Shown piece after piece: positions 46,205 to 55,395 of a DNA stretch of 64,000 bases (the stretch's first letter is position 1; the number at the start of each line of letters is the position of its first letter). This DNA comes from Arcticimaribacter sp965277835 (GTDB lineage: Bacteria > Bacteroidota > Bacteroidia > Flavobacteriales > Flavobacteriaceae). The stretch covers positions 806,001-870,000 of the forward strand of contig OZ255841.1 in the NCBI GenBank assembly GCA_965277835.1. Reading direction: 5' to 3'. Below the pieces are notes generated by a model. That model had not been told where the DNA came from. It made no database searches and saw only the letters and a program-made list of their open reading frames with translations. A program made the position numbers and the translations under genes.

Positions 46205-46594
46205 TTAATTCCGTGCTTCAAAAATCTTTAGCATAAGATGTGAACCCATATTACGCGCCCGATTTTTAGCTAGTAAAACTTTTTCGCCTACAAAATATGT
46301 GTCCAAAGTTGCAAACCAATGGTTTAGCCATATTCCAAAGTGTAACGCACTAATAGAGTTATCGTGTTTGTTATCAACAGCCCGATGTTTTAGTGCAGGA
46401 TTACCCTTATACTTATCCTTAAAAAATAAATTAGACTCCCAAAAATCCGTTAAATGATTTATGTGTTCGGGCCAATCCGAAATTGTATTATTAAATATTG
46501 GTCCTAATGTTTCATCTTCCCTAATGGCTTTATAAAATGTATCTACCAAAAAGTGTAAGTCTGTCCTATCCTCAATTTTTTTCTTCATAGCCAT
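46205..46594 (-). CDS. Group III truncated haemoglobin
   Basis: 129 residues. Truncated globin 2-on-2 fold of the group III type: LVDTFYKAIREDETLGPIFN (B/E-helix region with Tyr), WPEHINHLTDFWESNLF, and the F-helix His in ALHFGIWLNHWFATLD. Group III globins may detoxify oxygen or NO species; the role here is inferred. ATG 46594 or 46588 are both possible. A 40-residue membrane protein gene lies just upstream on the same strand, 14 bases away. Confidence 0.85.
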   Translation of the reverse strand: MAMKKKIEDRTDLHFLVDTFYKAIREDETLGPIFNNTISDWPEHINHLTDFWESNLFFKDKYKGNPALKHRAVDNKHDNSISALHFGIWLNHWFATLDTYFVGEKVLLAKNRARNMGSHLMLKIFEARN

Positions 46595-46608
46595 TTTATA
46601 AAATAGCC

Positions 46609-46731
46609 TTACTCTTTAGTTTTAGTAGCATTTACTTTTTGGTAAACCGAAACAAACCAAAAAAATCCAAAACTGCAAAACAAGACTCCTAATCCAGCAA
46701 AAAAAACGCCTATTGTAAATAAATGTTCCAT
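46609..46731 (-). CDS. 40-residue single-span membrane protein next to truncated haemoglobin
   Basis: ATG 46731 to TAA 46609. It reads MEHLFTIGVFFAGLGVLFCS and continues with FGFFWFVSVYQ and a Lys/Thr-rich tail. One hydrophobic helix of about 25 residues; no cofactor motif. It shares the strand with the globin gene and ends 14 bases before it, so it is likely transcribed with it. It resembles the short subunits of respiratory oxidases only in size. Function unknown. Confidence 0.55.
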   Translation of the reverse strand: MEHLFTIGVFFAGLGVLFCSFGFFWFVSVYQKVNATKTKE

Positions 46732-46845
46732 ATAAGTATATTATTATAAATTGAACTTTGTTCTTTAGTTAAAGTTAACCAAAAAACTAACTAAAAGTAG
46801 AAAAGAAAAGTATTTTTGTAAGCACTATTAAAGAATTTTACTTCA

Positions 46846-47610
46846 ATGAAAATTGTTTTACTCGGCACAGGTAATGTAGGTGTCCATCTGTATCAAGAAT
46901 TTTCAAAGCACTCAAAAATTGAAGTGGTTCAGTGGTATAACCGTACCCTAAGCTCTTTGAAACCATTTGAAAAAAATGTTCCCATTACTGATAGTTTAAA
47001 AAATCTTAAGTCTGCCGATATATACATTCTTGCATTAAGCGATAACGCTGTCTCAAAAATTGCAAACCAACTTAGTTATCTCAAAGGAATTGTCGTTCAT
47101 ACGGCTGGGAGTGTTCCTATAGATGCCCTGAAAAAGTGTGAAAACCACGGCGTGTTTTACCCTTTACAAACATTCTCTAAAAATAGAGCTGTTAACTTTA
47201 AAACCCTACCTCTTTGCATAGAAGGAAATTCAAAAGAAACAGAACATATTCTAATGCAATTGGCTATGACTATCTGTCAAAATATTCATCAAATAAATTC
47301 GCCTCAACGATTAGCACTACACACTGCTGCGGTTTTTGTAAATAATTTTACTAACCATTTATATCAAATAGGGGCGACTATTTGTGAAGAACAAAAAGTA
47401 CCCTTTGAGCTTTTACAACCTTTAATTAAAGAAACCGCAATGAAAGTTCAGTCTATTTCAGCAAAAGATGCACAAACAGGACCAGCTATTCGAAAAGATT
47501 ATATTACACTTAAAAAACATATAGATCAATTCTCAAATCCTTTATTTAAAAACTTATATTTAACCCTTACAGAATCGATTCAGAAAAACAATGGACTCAA
47601 TGAATTATAA
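46846..47610 (+). CDS. DUF2520/Rossmann-like NAD(P)-binding protein
   Basis: 254 residues. The N-terminal dinucleotide-binding loop KIVLLGTGNVGVHLYQEF (residues 2-19) and the later region FYPLQTFSKNRAVNFKTLPLCIEG plus HTAAVFVNNFTNHLYQIG match the DUF2520 family, related to ketopantoate reductase and ProC. In Bacteroidota it commonly precedes kdsC and maf, as here. Substrate unknown. A TATTTTTG box at 46811-46818 is a possible -7 element for the cluster. It overlaps kdsC by 20 bases. Confidence 0.8.
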   Translation: MKIVLLGTGNVGVHLYQEFSKHSKIEVVQWYNRTLSSLKPFEKNVPITDSLKNLKSADIYILALSDNAVSKIANQLSYLKGIVVHTAGSVPIDALKKCENHGVFYPLQTFSKNRAVNFKTLPLCIEGNSKETEHILMQLAMTICQNIHQINSPQRLALHTAAVFVNNFTNHLYQIGATICEEQKVPFELLQPLIKETAMKVQSISAKDAQTGPAIRKDYITLKKHIDQFSNPLFKNLYLTLTESIQKNNGLNEL

Positions 47611-48121
47611 GACCTATTTGAATAACATCAAAGCATTTATTTTTGATGTTGATGGCGTATTAACTAATGGGAAAGTATTGATAACAACTACCGGAGAAAT
47701 GTATCGCGAAATGGATACTAAAGACGGGTATGCCATAAAATGTGCTTTAACTCAAGGATTTAAAATTGCTATTATATCAGGTGGAACTAATGAAGGCGTA
47801 CGAAATAGGCTTAAAGACTTAGGCGTTGATAGTATATACCTTGGAGCGCATTATAAAATAGAACCTTACGAGGATTTTATTTTTAGCTATAACCTTAAAC
47901 CAGAAGAAATAGCATATATGGGAGATGACGCACCCGATATAGAAGTAATGACCAAAGTAGGCATCGCCTCTTGCCCTCAAGACGCTGTGTCTGATGTTAA
48001 AAAAATAGCGAATTATGTTTCACACAAAAAAGGTGGTGAAGGATGTGTTCGAGATATTATAGAGCAAGTACTACGCGTACAAGGAAAATGGTCAACTGCT
48101 ATTGGGGCAAAAAACGATTAG
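47591..48121 (+). CDS. kdsC: 3-deoxy-D-manno-octulosonate 8-phosphate phosphatase (KdsC)
   Basis: 176 residues. HAD phosphatase of the C0 tetrameric type: the nucleophile motif FIFDVDGVLTNG (residues 15-26), IISGG with Ser, and the metal-binding GDDAPDIEVM. It dephosphorylates KDO-8-phosphate to KDO for lipopolysaccharide. The size is right for KdsC and no cap domain is present. ATG 47591 or 47600 are possible. It overlaps the DUF2520 gene, and the next gene (maf) starts 2 bases after its stop. Confidence 0.88.
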   Translation: MDSMNYKTYLNNIKAFIFDVDGVLTNGKVLITTTGEMYREMDTKDGYAIKCALTQGFKIAIISGGTNEGVRNRLKDLGVDSIYLGAHYKIEPYEDFIFSYNLKPEEIAYMGDDAPDIEVMTKVGIASCPQDAVSDVKKIANYVSHKKGGEGCVRDIIEQVLRVQGKWSTAIGAKND

Positions 48122-48122
48122 T

Positions 48123-48725
48123 ATGTACACCAACTATTTTAAGCCCTTTGAAATAATACTTGCTTCAAATTCTATTCGTAGAAAGCAAATGTTCGAAGAC
48201 GCTAAAATTCCGTTTACCTTACAAAAACTTAATGTTAACGAAGTTTTTGACTCGAAATTAGAAGGGGCTAATATTTCAGATTATTTGGTGAAATTAAAAG
48301 CAGATGCTTTTAAAAAACAACTAGAACCTAACCACATTTTAATTACTGCTGATACTATTGTTTGGCGAAATAAACAATATCTTGGTAAACCCAAAACAAA
48401 AACAGAAGCATCTAAAATGCTTACTTTACTTTCTGGAAAAAAACATGACGTAATTACTTCTGTTGCTTTTACACAGCCAAATAAACAAAAGGTGATACAC
48501 GAAATTAGTAACGTAACATTTAGAGATTTAAGTCGTAACGAGATAGAATATTATGTTGAAACGTTTAACCCATTAGATAAAGCAGGAAGCTACGGAATTC
48601 AAGAATGGATTGGATCTATTGGAGTAGAACAAATACAGGGTAGTTATACTAATATCATTGGGTTACCTATGTCTCAAGTTATTCAAACATTAAAATCAAT
48701 TGTAAACTCAAAAGCTAATGACTAA
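48123..48725 (+). CDS. maf: Maf/YceF nucleoside triphosphate pyrophosphatase
   Basis: 200 residues from ATG 48123. Maf fold: SNSIRRKQMFEDAKIPF at the N-terminus, ADTIVWRNKQYLGKP with the catalytic Asp, and DKAGSYGIQEWIGSIGVEQIQGSYTNIIGLP. It hydrolyses non-canonical or methylated NTPs and is linked to septum control. The frame could extend upstream to a TTG at 48102 inside kdsC, but ATG 48123 is the natural start. It overlaps the following gene by 8 bases. Confidence 0.92.
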   Translation: MYTNYFKPFEIILASNSIRRKQMFEDAKIPFTLQKLNVNEVFDSKLEGANISDYLVKLKADAFKKQLEPNHILITADTIVWRNKQYLGKPKTKTEASKMLTLLSGKKHDVITSVAFTQPNKQKVIHEISNVTFRDLSRNEIEYYVETFNPLDKAGSYGIQEWIGSIGVEQIQGSYTNIIGLPMSQVIQTLKSIVNSKAND

Positions 48726-49584
48726 AACTATGCGCTTCATAACTTCATTCTTATTGTTTGCTATACCTATAATTACTATAGCACAAGGGCTTTCAGAAGA
48801 ATTTAAACAACATTGGTTCGATGGTTATGCCGAAATTAATTCTTATGAACTAAAACAATCGCGCTATGGAGAAGACCGCAACGGAAAAGCGGTTTTAATT
48901 TTCGTTACCGAAGATTTCTTAAAAAATGTACAAGTAAAAGCAGATAGAAAATCGAAAACTACAATAGCAGTTTTAAAATCTAATAGAACTAAAAATTTCA
49001 TAACAGGAATTTATCCCTATTCTATTATGAGCAGTTCATTTGTTAAATTAAAAAGCCCATATGCGCTAATAAAAAATAGTGCTTCAATACAAGAATGGTG
49101 TGGCCATAGTTATTTACAAATTAATCGAAGAAAAAATAAATTAGAAGTAACGTCTCATTCTTATTTTGAAGGACAAGCAGACCAAAACATCATCTTAAAC
49201 GGCTTTAGAACAGAAGATGAAATTTGGAATTTAATTCGACTACAACCCCAAAAACTACCTACAGGAAATATAAAATTAGTGTTAAGTCTCGAGTCTATAA
49301 GGTTATCACATAAACCAATTCAAGTCTATGACGCTTCTGCAAGTATTGAAAAAAATGAAAAAACATCTGTATATACCATTAAGTATCCAACATTAGATAG
49401 ATCGTTGTCTATCGAATTTCAAAACGCTTTCCCCTATACCATTGAAGGATGGGTAGAAACGTTTAATAGTAGAGGGAAAATCTATACCTCAACAGCAACA
49501 CGAATACACACAGAACGAAGAAAGTATTGGCAAGAAAATGATAATGCTTCTCAACGTTATAGAATACCATTTAAAATTAACTAA
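48718..49584 (+). CDS. Secreted protein of unknown function downstream of maf
   Basis: 288 residues with a signal peptide (MRFITSFLLFAIPIITIAQ from the inner Met). Further stretches are HWFDGYAEINSYELKQSRYG, TGIYPYSIMSSSFVKLK, and WCGHSYLQINRRKNKLEV. No known domain is recognised. Homologues in Bacteroidota are often mislabelled 'septum formation inhibitor Maf' because of this location. It is probably periplasmic and transcribed with maf and the PIG-L gene, which starts 1 base after its stop. ATG 48718 overlaps maf; the inner ATG 48730 also gives a good signal peptide. Confidence 0.75.
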   Translation: MTKTMRFITSFLLFAIPIITIAQGLSEEFKQHWFDGYAEINSYELKQSRYGEDRNGKAVLIFVTEDFLKNVQVKADRKSKTTIAVLKSNRTKNFITGIYPYSIMSSSFVKLKSPYALIKNSASIQEWCGHSYLQINRRKNKLEVTSHSYFEGQADQNIILNGFRTEDEIWNLIRLQPQKLPTGNIKLVLSLESIRLSHKPIQVYDASASIEKNEKTSVYTIKYPTLDRSLSIEFQNAFPYTIEGWVETFNSRGKIYTSTATRIHTERRKYWQENDNASQRYRIPFKIN

Positions 49585-49585
49585 T

Positions 49586-52054
49586 ATGACAAAAAAAACA
49601 TTTTACACTCTATTAATCACTTGCTTTTGCTTTCTACAAAGTTTTAGTCAAAGTTCAAGTGTTGAAATTTATAATCAACTTAAAAAATTAAACTTTCTTG
49701 GCTCTGCACTCTATATTGCAGCTCACCCAGATGATGAAAACACAGCATTGATTTCTTATCTTTCCAATCATGTAAATGCGCATACGGCCTACTTATCTAT
49801 GACACGTGGCGATGGAGGGCAAAATTTAATTGGAACCGAGCTCAGAGAGCTTTTAGGCGTTATACGAACTGAAGAATTAATGCAAGCTCGTAACATAGAT
49901 AACGGAAATCAATATTTTACATCAGCTGTAGATTTTGGTTTTTCAAAGCACCCAAGAGAAACTTTAAATGTTTGGAATAAAAAGCAAATTCTTGGAGAAG
50001 TTGTAAATCGAATTAGAATGTTTCAGCCAGACATTATTATAAATCGTTTTGATTATACTAGAGCGGGGAGAACGCATGGGCATCATACTTCTTCTGCCCT
50101 GTTAAGTAAAGAGGCTTTTGCGTTGAGTAATAATGCTATCTCATATCCAGGGCAATTAAAAACGACTGAGCTATGGCAGGCAAAACGCTTGTTTTTCAAC
50201 ACCTCATGGTGGTTCTACGGAAGTAGAGAGAATTTCAATAATGCCGATAAATCAGATTTAGTTGCTTTAGAGATTGGTGTTTTTGACCCTCTTACTGGTA
50301 CTTCTAATAATGAAATTGCTGCGAGGAGTAGAAGTTCTCATAAATCACAAGGGTTTGGAAGTTCCCCTAGCCTAGGAGGTCGAACCGAATACCTAAAAAT
50401 TATAGAAGGAGAAAAACCTCAGGATAATAATCTTTTTAGTGGAATTAATACGACTTGGTCACGTGTAGATGGTGGAGACAGTATTGGAGAAATGGTGACT
50501 TCTGCCATAGAAAATTTTGATTTTAAACATCCACAAGGAAGTGTCGAAGCGTTAGTACAAATTCATGAAGCAATCAAAGCCTTGCCTTCTTCCTTATGGA
50601 AGGATCGAAAATTAGCAGACGCCAAGAAGTTAATTATGCTTTGTAGTGGTCTACAAATAAAACTTAATGCAGAACATCCTTATGGTGTCCCTGGAGAATT
50701 GCTTAAGGTTGGAGTAAGTATTGTACAACAAAGTGATTTTGATATAAAACTTGAATCTATTGAAACTAAGAATAATGTTGAACCACTTAACGAAAGCCTA
50801 ACAAAAAACAATGCTTTAAACACATCTTTCGAAATAACATTAGCAAATAAATTAAGCACTCCATATTGGTTATTAGAAAAAGGAGATTTAGGTACTTTCT
50901 CCATTAAAAACAAACATTTAATTGGAAAACCACAAACTCCAGACCCTATTGTTGCTAAACTCAGTCTAAATATTAAAGGTACTTCAATACACTTTGAAGA
51001 AGCTGTAAAACATAGAAAAACAGACCCTGTAAGAGGAGAGGTAATTAATCCTTTTTATATACTCCCTGCTATAGGAGTTAACTTCGAGCAGCCCGTGTTT
51101 TTATATCCGAATAAAGACACACAAACTATTCGTTTAAATGTTACCAACTATGGTCCTTCTTTTGAAGGCGACATTGAGCTATGCTATCCAAAGGGATGGG
51201 AAGTTGACAAAACTACGCTTCACCTTAAACTAAAAGGTAAAGGAAGTTCTCAATTTCTTGAATATAAACTCACCCCAACGGAAGAAGCAGAAAGTGGTTT
51301 ACTTAACCCTTTGGTAATTCAAAATGATAAAAAAGAAAATGTATATTCAGTTGAAAAACTTGAGTATAACCATATACCAAAACAGTTTATTGCTAAACCT
51401 AGTGAATCTAAAGCTGTCCGTTTAAATTTAAATCTTCCATCAATTAAAGTAGGTTATATTGCTGGTGCTGGCGACACTGTTATGGAACGATTAAGTGCTG
51501 TTGGGTTATCTATTGAACCTATTAACATTGAAACTATAACGCTCAATGAATTAAAAAAATATGATGCCGTATTAATTGGTATTCGTGCATTTAATGTGAT
51601 TGAATCATTGGCACATAAAAATCAATTACTCTTCGATTTTGTAGAAGCTGGGGGTACTCTAGTCACTCAATATAATACTAATCGAAGGCTTAAAACAAAT
51701 AAACTTGCTCCCTTCTCTATTAAACTTTCTAGAGACCGCGTTACAGACGAATTTAGTGATGTCCGTATTTTAGACCCTAAACATCCTGCGCTTAATTCTC
51801 CACATAAAATTACCAGTAAAGACTTTGAAGGTTGGGTGCAAGAACGTGGTCTATACTTTCCAAACCAATGGGATAATCGTTTCACGCCTTTATTAGGAAT
51901 GAATGATACTGGAGAATCAGAAAAATTAGGAAGCATATTAGTTGCAAATCACGGTAGTGGAACAATTGTCTATACTGGATTAAGCTTTTTTAGAGAACTC
52001 CCTGCGGGTGTTCCAGGTGCGTATCGTTTACTAATTAATCTGTTAGCCTTATAA
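49586..52054 (+). CDS. Secreted PIG-L/LmbE family deacetylase
   Basis: 822 residues with a signal peptide (MTKKTFYTLLITCFCFLQSFSQ). PIG-L N-terminal domain (about residues 35-260) with the zinc motif ALYIAAHPDDENTA and the later HGHH. The C-terminal part holds an Ig-like region and a ThuA/glutamine-amidotransferase-like segment (KVGYIAGAGDTVMERLSAVGLSIEPI, YDAVLIGIRAFN). The enzyme class removes N-acetyl groups from sugars; being secreted, it may act on exogenous or envelope glycans. It begins 1 base after the upstream stop and precedes an SSS symporter. Confidence 0.85.
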   Translation: MTKKTFYTLLITCFCFLQSFSQSSSVEIYNQLKKLNFLGSALYIAAHPDDENTALISYLSNHVNAHTAYLSMTRGDGGQNLIGTELRELLGVIRTEELMQARNIDNGNQYFTSAVDFGFSKHPRETLNVWNKKQILGEVVNRIRMFQPDIIINRFDYTRAGRTHGHHTSSALLSKEAFALSNNAISYPGQLKTTELWQAKRLFFNTSWWFYGSRENFNNADKSDLVALEIGVFDPLTGTSNNEIAARSRSSHKSQGFGSSPSLGGRTEYLKIIEGEKPQDNNLFSGINTTWSRVDGGDSIGEMVTSAIENFDFKHPQGSVEALVQIHEAIKALPSSLWKDRKLADAKKLIMLCSGLQIKLNAEHPYGVPGELLKVGVSIVQQSDFDIKLESIETKNNVEPLNESLTKNNALNTSFEITLANKLSTPYWLLEKGDLGTFSIKNKHLIGKPQTPDPIVAKLSLNIKGTSIHFEEAVKHRKTDPVRGEVINPFYILPAIGVNFEQPVFLYPNKDTQTIRLNVTNYGPSFEGDIELCYPKGWEVDKTTLHLKLKGKGSSQFLEYKLTPTEEAESGLLNPLVIQNDKKENVYSVEKLEYNHIPKQFIAKPSESKAVRLNLNLPSIKVGYIAGAGDTVMERLSAVGLSIEPINIETITLNELKKYDAVLIGIRAFNVIESLAHKNQLLFDFVEAGGTLVTQYNTNRRLKTNKLAPFSIKLSRDRVTDEFSDVRILDPKHPALNSPHKITSKDFEGWVQERGLYFPNQWDNRFTPLLGMNDTGESEKLGSILVANHGSGTIVYTGLSFFRELPAGVPGAYRLLINLLAL

Positions 52055-52150
52055 TATGTTTTCTAAAAAATATAGAATCTACGTTTACTTAATATCCATA
52101 AACATAGTCTATTGGATTCTATTTCTATTATTCATGAATTCCTTTATCCC

Positions 52151-53800
52151 ATGGTAACAATTGATTGGTTTATTTTAATTGGAACGCTTGCTTTTATAGT
52201 AATCTATGGTAGTTGGAAGAATAGTAAGAATAATACAATTAAAGATTATTTAAAAGGAGGTAGTAATAGTCGTTGGTGGACTATTGGTTTATCAGTAATG
52301 GCAACTCAAGCCAGTGCTATTACTTTTCTATCTACACCTGGGCAAGCCTATCATGACGGTATGGGATTTGTTCAATTCTATTTTGGTTTACCCTTGGCTG
52401 TCGTTATTATTTGTCTATTCTTTATACCCGTATATCATAAGCTTAAAGTATATACTGCTTATGAATTTTTAGAAGACCGTTTTGATTTAAAAACAAGAAC
52501 CTTAGCTGCAATCTTATTCTTAGTTCAACGAGGTTTAGCTGCTGGAATTACAATATATGCTCCGGCTATTATTTTAAGTGTCGTCTTAGGGTGGAACCTA
52601 AAAGTAATGATTTTAGGTATTGGAATTGTTGTTATTCTCTATACAATGATTGGGGGCACACGAGCCGTAAATGTAACTCAAAAACAGCAAATGTTTGTTA
52701 TATTTTTCGGAATGATTGTAGCTTTTATGTTTATAATCAATAGTTTTCAAGAAGATATTGGTTTTCTAAAAGCTCTTGATATTGCTGGAATAAGTGGTAA
52801 ACTAGATGTAATCGATTTTAGTTTTGACCTAAATAACCGCTATACTTTTTGGAGTGGTATTACGGGAGGTCTATTTTTGGCTTTATCCTATTTTGGAACA
52901 GACCAAAGTCAAGTACAACGGTATTTATCTGGTAAATCTATAAAAGAAAGCCAGCTAGGATTAATTATGAATGGGTTTTTAAAAGTACCCATGCAATTTT
53001 TTATTCTACTTGTAGGCGTAATGGTTTTTGTCTTTTATCAATTTGAGCCTGCCCCAATTCATTTTAACCCTAAAGTTGTCGAAACAGTTCACAACTCAAA
53101 ATATAACGAAGATTTTAAAGCATTAGAAATAGAATTAAAACAAGTACAACAGCAAAAGAGCAGTTTACTCGTAAATCCAAATATTGACATTGAAAAAGTA
53201 ACTCAACTAGATAATAAAGAAAAAGAATTACGCTCTAAGGCTAAGGATATAATCTCATCCGTAGATCCAAACATCGAAACTAATGACAAAGACTATGTCT
53301 TTGTCTCTTTTATTTTAAAATACTTACCCAACGGTCTTATTGGTTTATTAATTGCTGTTATTTTATCGGCAGCTATGAGTTCTACAGCATCCGAATTAAA
53401 TGCACTAGCTGCCACAACTGTGGTTGATTTATATAAACGTAACCGTAATCATTTATCAAATTTGCACTACGTCAACGCGTCTAAGTTTTTTACTTTTCTA
53501 TGGGGTGTTATTGCCATTCTTTTTGCATTATTTGGTAGTTTAGTGGAAAACCTAATTCAATTAGTTAATATTATTGGATCCATTTTTTATGGTACTATAT
53601 TAGGTATTTTTATAGTTGCAATATTTATAAAACACATTAAAGCACGCGCTATATTTTATGCGGCACTTATTTCGGAAGCCGTTATTATTACTATATTTTA
53701 CATGGATGTTTTTGGTTATTTATGGCTCAACCTCATTGGTGCTACATTAACAATAGGGTTAGGATATATTTTGCAAACCATACTGCCTAAAAAACAATAA
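52151..53800 (+). CDS. Sodium:solute symporter (SSS family)
   Basis: 549 residues with about 13-14 transmembrane segments. SSS-family signature: GGSNSRWWTIGLSVMATQASAITFLSTPGQAYHDG and later LSAAMSSTASELNALAATTVVDLYKR. A charged insert of about 80 residues (about 305-385) between helices contains a coiled-coil-like stretch (LEIELKQVQQQKSSLLVN). The ORF extends upstream to TTG 52112; ATG 52151 gives the usual N-terminus VTIDWFILIGTLAFIVIYG. The substrate is likely an acid or sugar; it may import products of the PIG-L enzyme in front, but this is inference. Confidence 0.85.
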   Translation: MVTIDWFILIGTLAFIVIYGSWKNSKNNTIKDYLKGGSNSRWWTIGLSVMATQASAITFLSTPGQAYHDGMGFVQFYFGLPLAVVIICLFFIPVYHKLKVYTAYEFLEDRFDLKTRTLAAILFLVQRGLAAGITIYAPAIILSVVLGWNLKVMILGIGIVVILYTMIGGTRAVNVTQKQQMFVIFFGMIVAFMFIINSFQEDIGFLKALDIAGISGKLDVIDFSFDLNNRYTFWSGITGGLFLALSYFGTDQSQVQRYLSGKSIKESQLGLIMNGFLKVPMQFFILLVGVMVFVFYQFEPAPIHFNPKVVETVHNSKYNEDFKALEIELKQVQQQKSSLLVNPNIDIEKVTQLDNKEKELRSKAKDIISSVDPNIETNDKDYVFVSFILKYLPNGLIGLLIAVILSAAMSSTASELNALAATTVVDLYKRNRNHLSNLHYVNASKFFTFLWGVIAILFALFGSLVENLIQLVNIIGSIFYGTILGIFIVAIFIKHIKARAIFYAALISEAVIITIFYMDVFGYLWLNLIGATLTIGLGYILQTILPKKQ

Positions 53801-53860
53801 ATATAAAAACACAGTTCAGTTGAAAATTTAACTTATATAACTTTAGTTAATTTTATAATA

Positions 53861-54391
53861 ATGATTAGCGTCCGTCAACTAAAAACTAATGAGGCTACCT
53901 CTATTGTAAATTATTTTCATTCTGCTACGCCTCAATATTTAAAAAATATGGGGAGCGATTCTACTTTATTACCAGATGAAGTAGAGTGGGTAAATTCAAT
54001 CAAAGAACAAATTAACCTACCCTTAGCAAATAAAGAACTATTTTATCTACTTTGGTGCGATAACAAAAAACCCGTTGGTCATTCAAATTTAAGTCACATT
54101 GTTTTTGATAGAGACGCTAAAATGCATCTTCATCTTTGGGAGAATAATAAAAGAAAGGCTGGGTTGGGTAAATTATTTATTGAACAGTGTATTCCTATAT
54201 ACTTTAAGTTATTTCAGCTCAAAAAAATTATTTGCGAACCCTATGCTCATAACCCAGCACCTAATCGTTTGCTAGAAAAACTGGGGTTTATAAAAATTGA
54301 AACGTATTTAACAATACCAGGGAGTATTAATTTTGAGCAAGAAGTTTGCCGATGGGAATTAAAAAACCCTGCCGAAGCAGGGCTTTTTTGA
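53861..54391 (+). CDS. GNAT acetyltransferase whose C-terminus is encoded by a terminator
   Basis: 176 residues. GNAT fold: HLHLWENNKRKAGLGKLFIEQCIPIYFKLF with the CoA loop, then EPYAHNPAPNRLLEKLGFIKIETY. Its last residues KNPAEAGLF and the stop codon are encoded by the hairpin and T-run at 54361-54389. Substrate unknown. It faces the DUF2911 gene on the other strand with 26 bases between. Confidence 0.75.
   Translation: MISVRQLKTNEATSIVNYFHSATPQYLKNMGSDSTLLPDEVEWVNSIKEQINLPLANKELFYLLWCDNKKPVGHSNLSHIVFDRDAKMHLHLWENNKRKAGLGKLFIEQCIPIYFKLFQLKKIICEPYAHNPAPNRLLEKLGFIKIETYLTIPGSINFEQEVCRWELKNPAEAGLF
54361..54389. terminator. Bidirectional terminator with TTCG-type loop
   Basis: A6, CCCTGC, CGAA, GCAGGG, C, T6 on the plus strand. 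Read on the minus strand, the loop is TTCG and a T6 run follows, so it serves the DUF2911 gene (stop 54418) as well as the plus-strand acetyltransferase, whose coding sequence runs through it. Confidence 0.85.
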
Positions 54392-54417
54392 ACAATAAAA
54401 ATTAATCTAACTACTAA

Positions 54418-55257
54418 TTATTTAGACCATTCTTTTAAAGATGCTTTGTTTAATGCAACATAATCAGCATTACCTGCTTCTTCAGCTAAAGCTAATGATT
54501 TTTTAGCAGCAGCAATTGCTCCTTCTGTTTCATCTAACTTTGCAAGGATTAGTGATTGTTGTCTAAGATACCAAAACGCTTTTTCGTTACCTTCAACAGC
54601 TTTTGCTATCCATTCTTTTGCTTTTTTAAGGTCTTTACCTTCTTGCAAATAAAAGACAGCTGCGCTATAATAATCGCTATGCTTTGGTTCTTTCTTAAGT
54701 TCCTCCATAATAGAAGCTGTAGCTTTTTCAACCGTAGGCACTCCAAATGGAATAGCTACAACAGTTTTATCCCAACCTATATTAAGAGTAGCACCGTTGT
54801 TATGCAATTTTGAAATCCAAATAGAAAAAGATTCTATTTCCATTTGAGTTTCCATAGGTGTAACTTTAATAGATGCTGCTACTTTTTCGTCATCCCATTT
54901 TCTTGGAGTACCCCAATTAGAGGCATCAGAATAAAAAATAACGTCCCATGAAGTTTTGCCTGGACGAGTAAAAATAGCATACTCTCCTGCAGCTACTTCT
55001 TTACCATCAATAGTAACGGCGTCTCCAAATTCAATCGTTGTATTTTTGTTTGCTCCTGTTCTCCAAAGTTTATCATAAGGAACTAAGCCTCCAAAAATTT
55101 CGCGTCCACGTTTAGCAGGTCGCGAAAATTTAACAGAAACATCTGTTAAACCCACTACTTGAGTAAACTCAGATGCAGGGCTAGGCTGAGGCGTTTTAAC
55201 TTGCGCATAAGTAAACGTCCCTACCAAAAAAATTAAGAAATAAGTAAGATTTTTCAT
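54418..55257 (-). CDS. DUF2911 secreted protein
   Basis: 279 residues with a signal peptide (MKNLTYFLIFLVGTFTYAQ). The N-terminal half is a DUF2911 beta-domain: RPAKRGREIFGGLVPYDKLWRTGANKNTTIEF and AGEYAIFTRPGKTSWDVIFY. The C-terminal half has TPR-like helices (HSDYYSAAVFYLQEGKDLKKAKEWIAKAVEGNEKAFWYLRQQSLILAKLD). Periplasmic or surface. Function unknown; DUF2911 is widespread in Bacteroidota. Confidence 0.85.
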   Translation of the reverse strand: MKNLTYFLIFLVGTFTYAQVKTPQPSPASEFTQVVGLTDVSVKFSRPAKRGREIFGGLVPYDKLWRTGANKNTTIEFGDAVTIDGKEVAAGEYAIFTRPGKTSWDVIFYSDASNWGTPRKWDDEKVAASIKVTPMETQMEIESFSIWISKLHNNGATLNIGWDKTVVAIPFGVPTVEKATASIMEELKKEPKHSDYYSAAVFYLQEGKDLKKAKEWIAKAVEGNEKAFWYLRQQSLILAKLDETEGAIAAAKKSLALAEEAGNADYVALNKASLKEWSK

Positions 55258-55395
55258 AAAATAAAGTTTTGTTTTAATTTAAGTCAAATGTAACAGGTTA
55301 TATATTTTAAATATAATCTATTGTGCTTTTTTTAACAAAAAATTTTAACTTAATTTATTTCTAAATTTAAACCTAAATCCTTCTTATAATTACCA

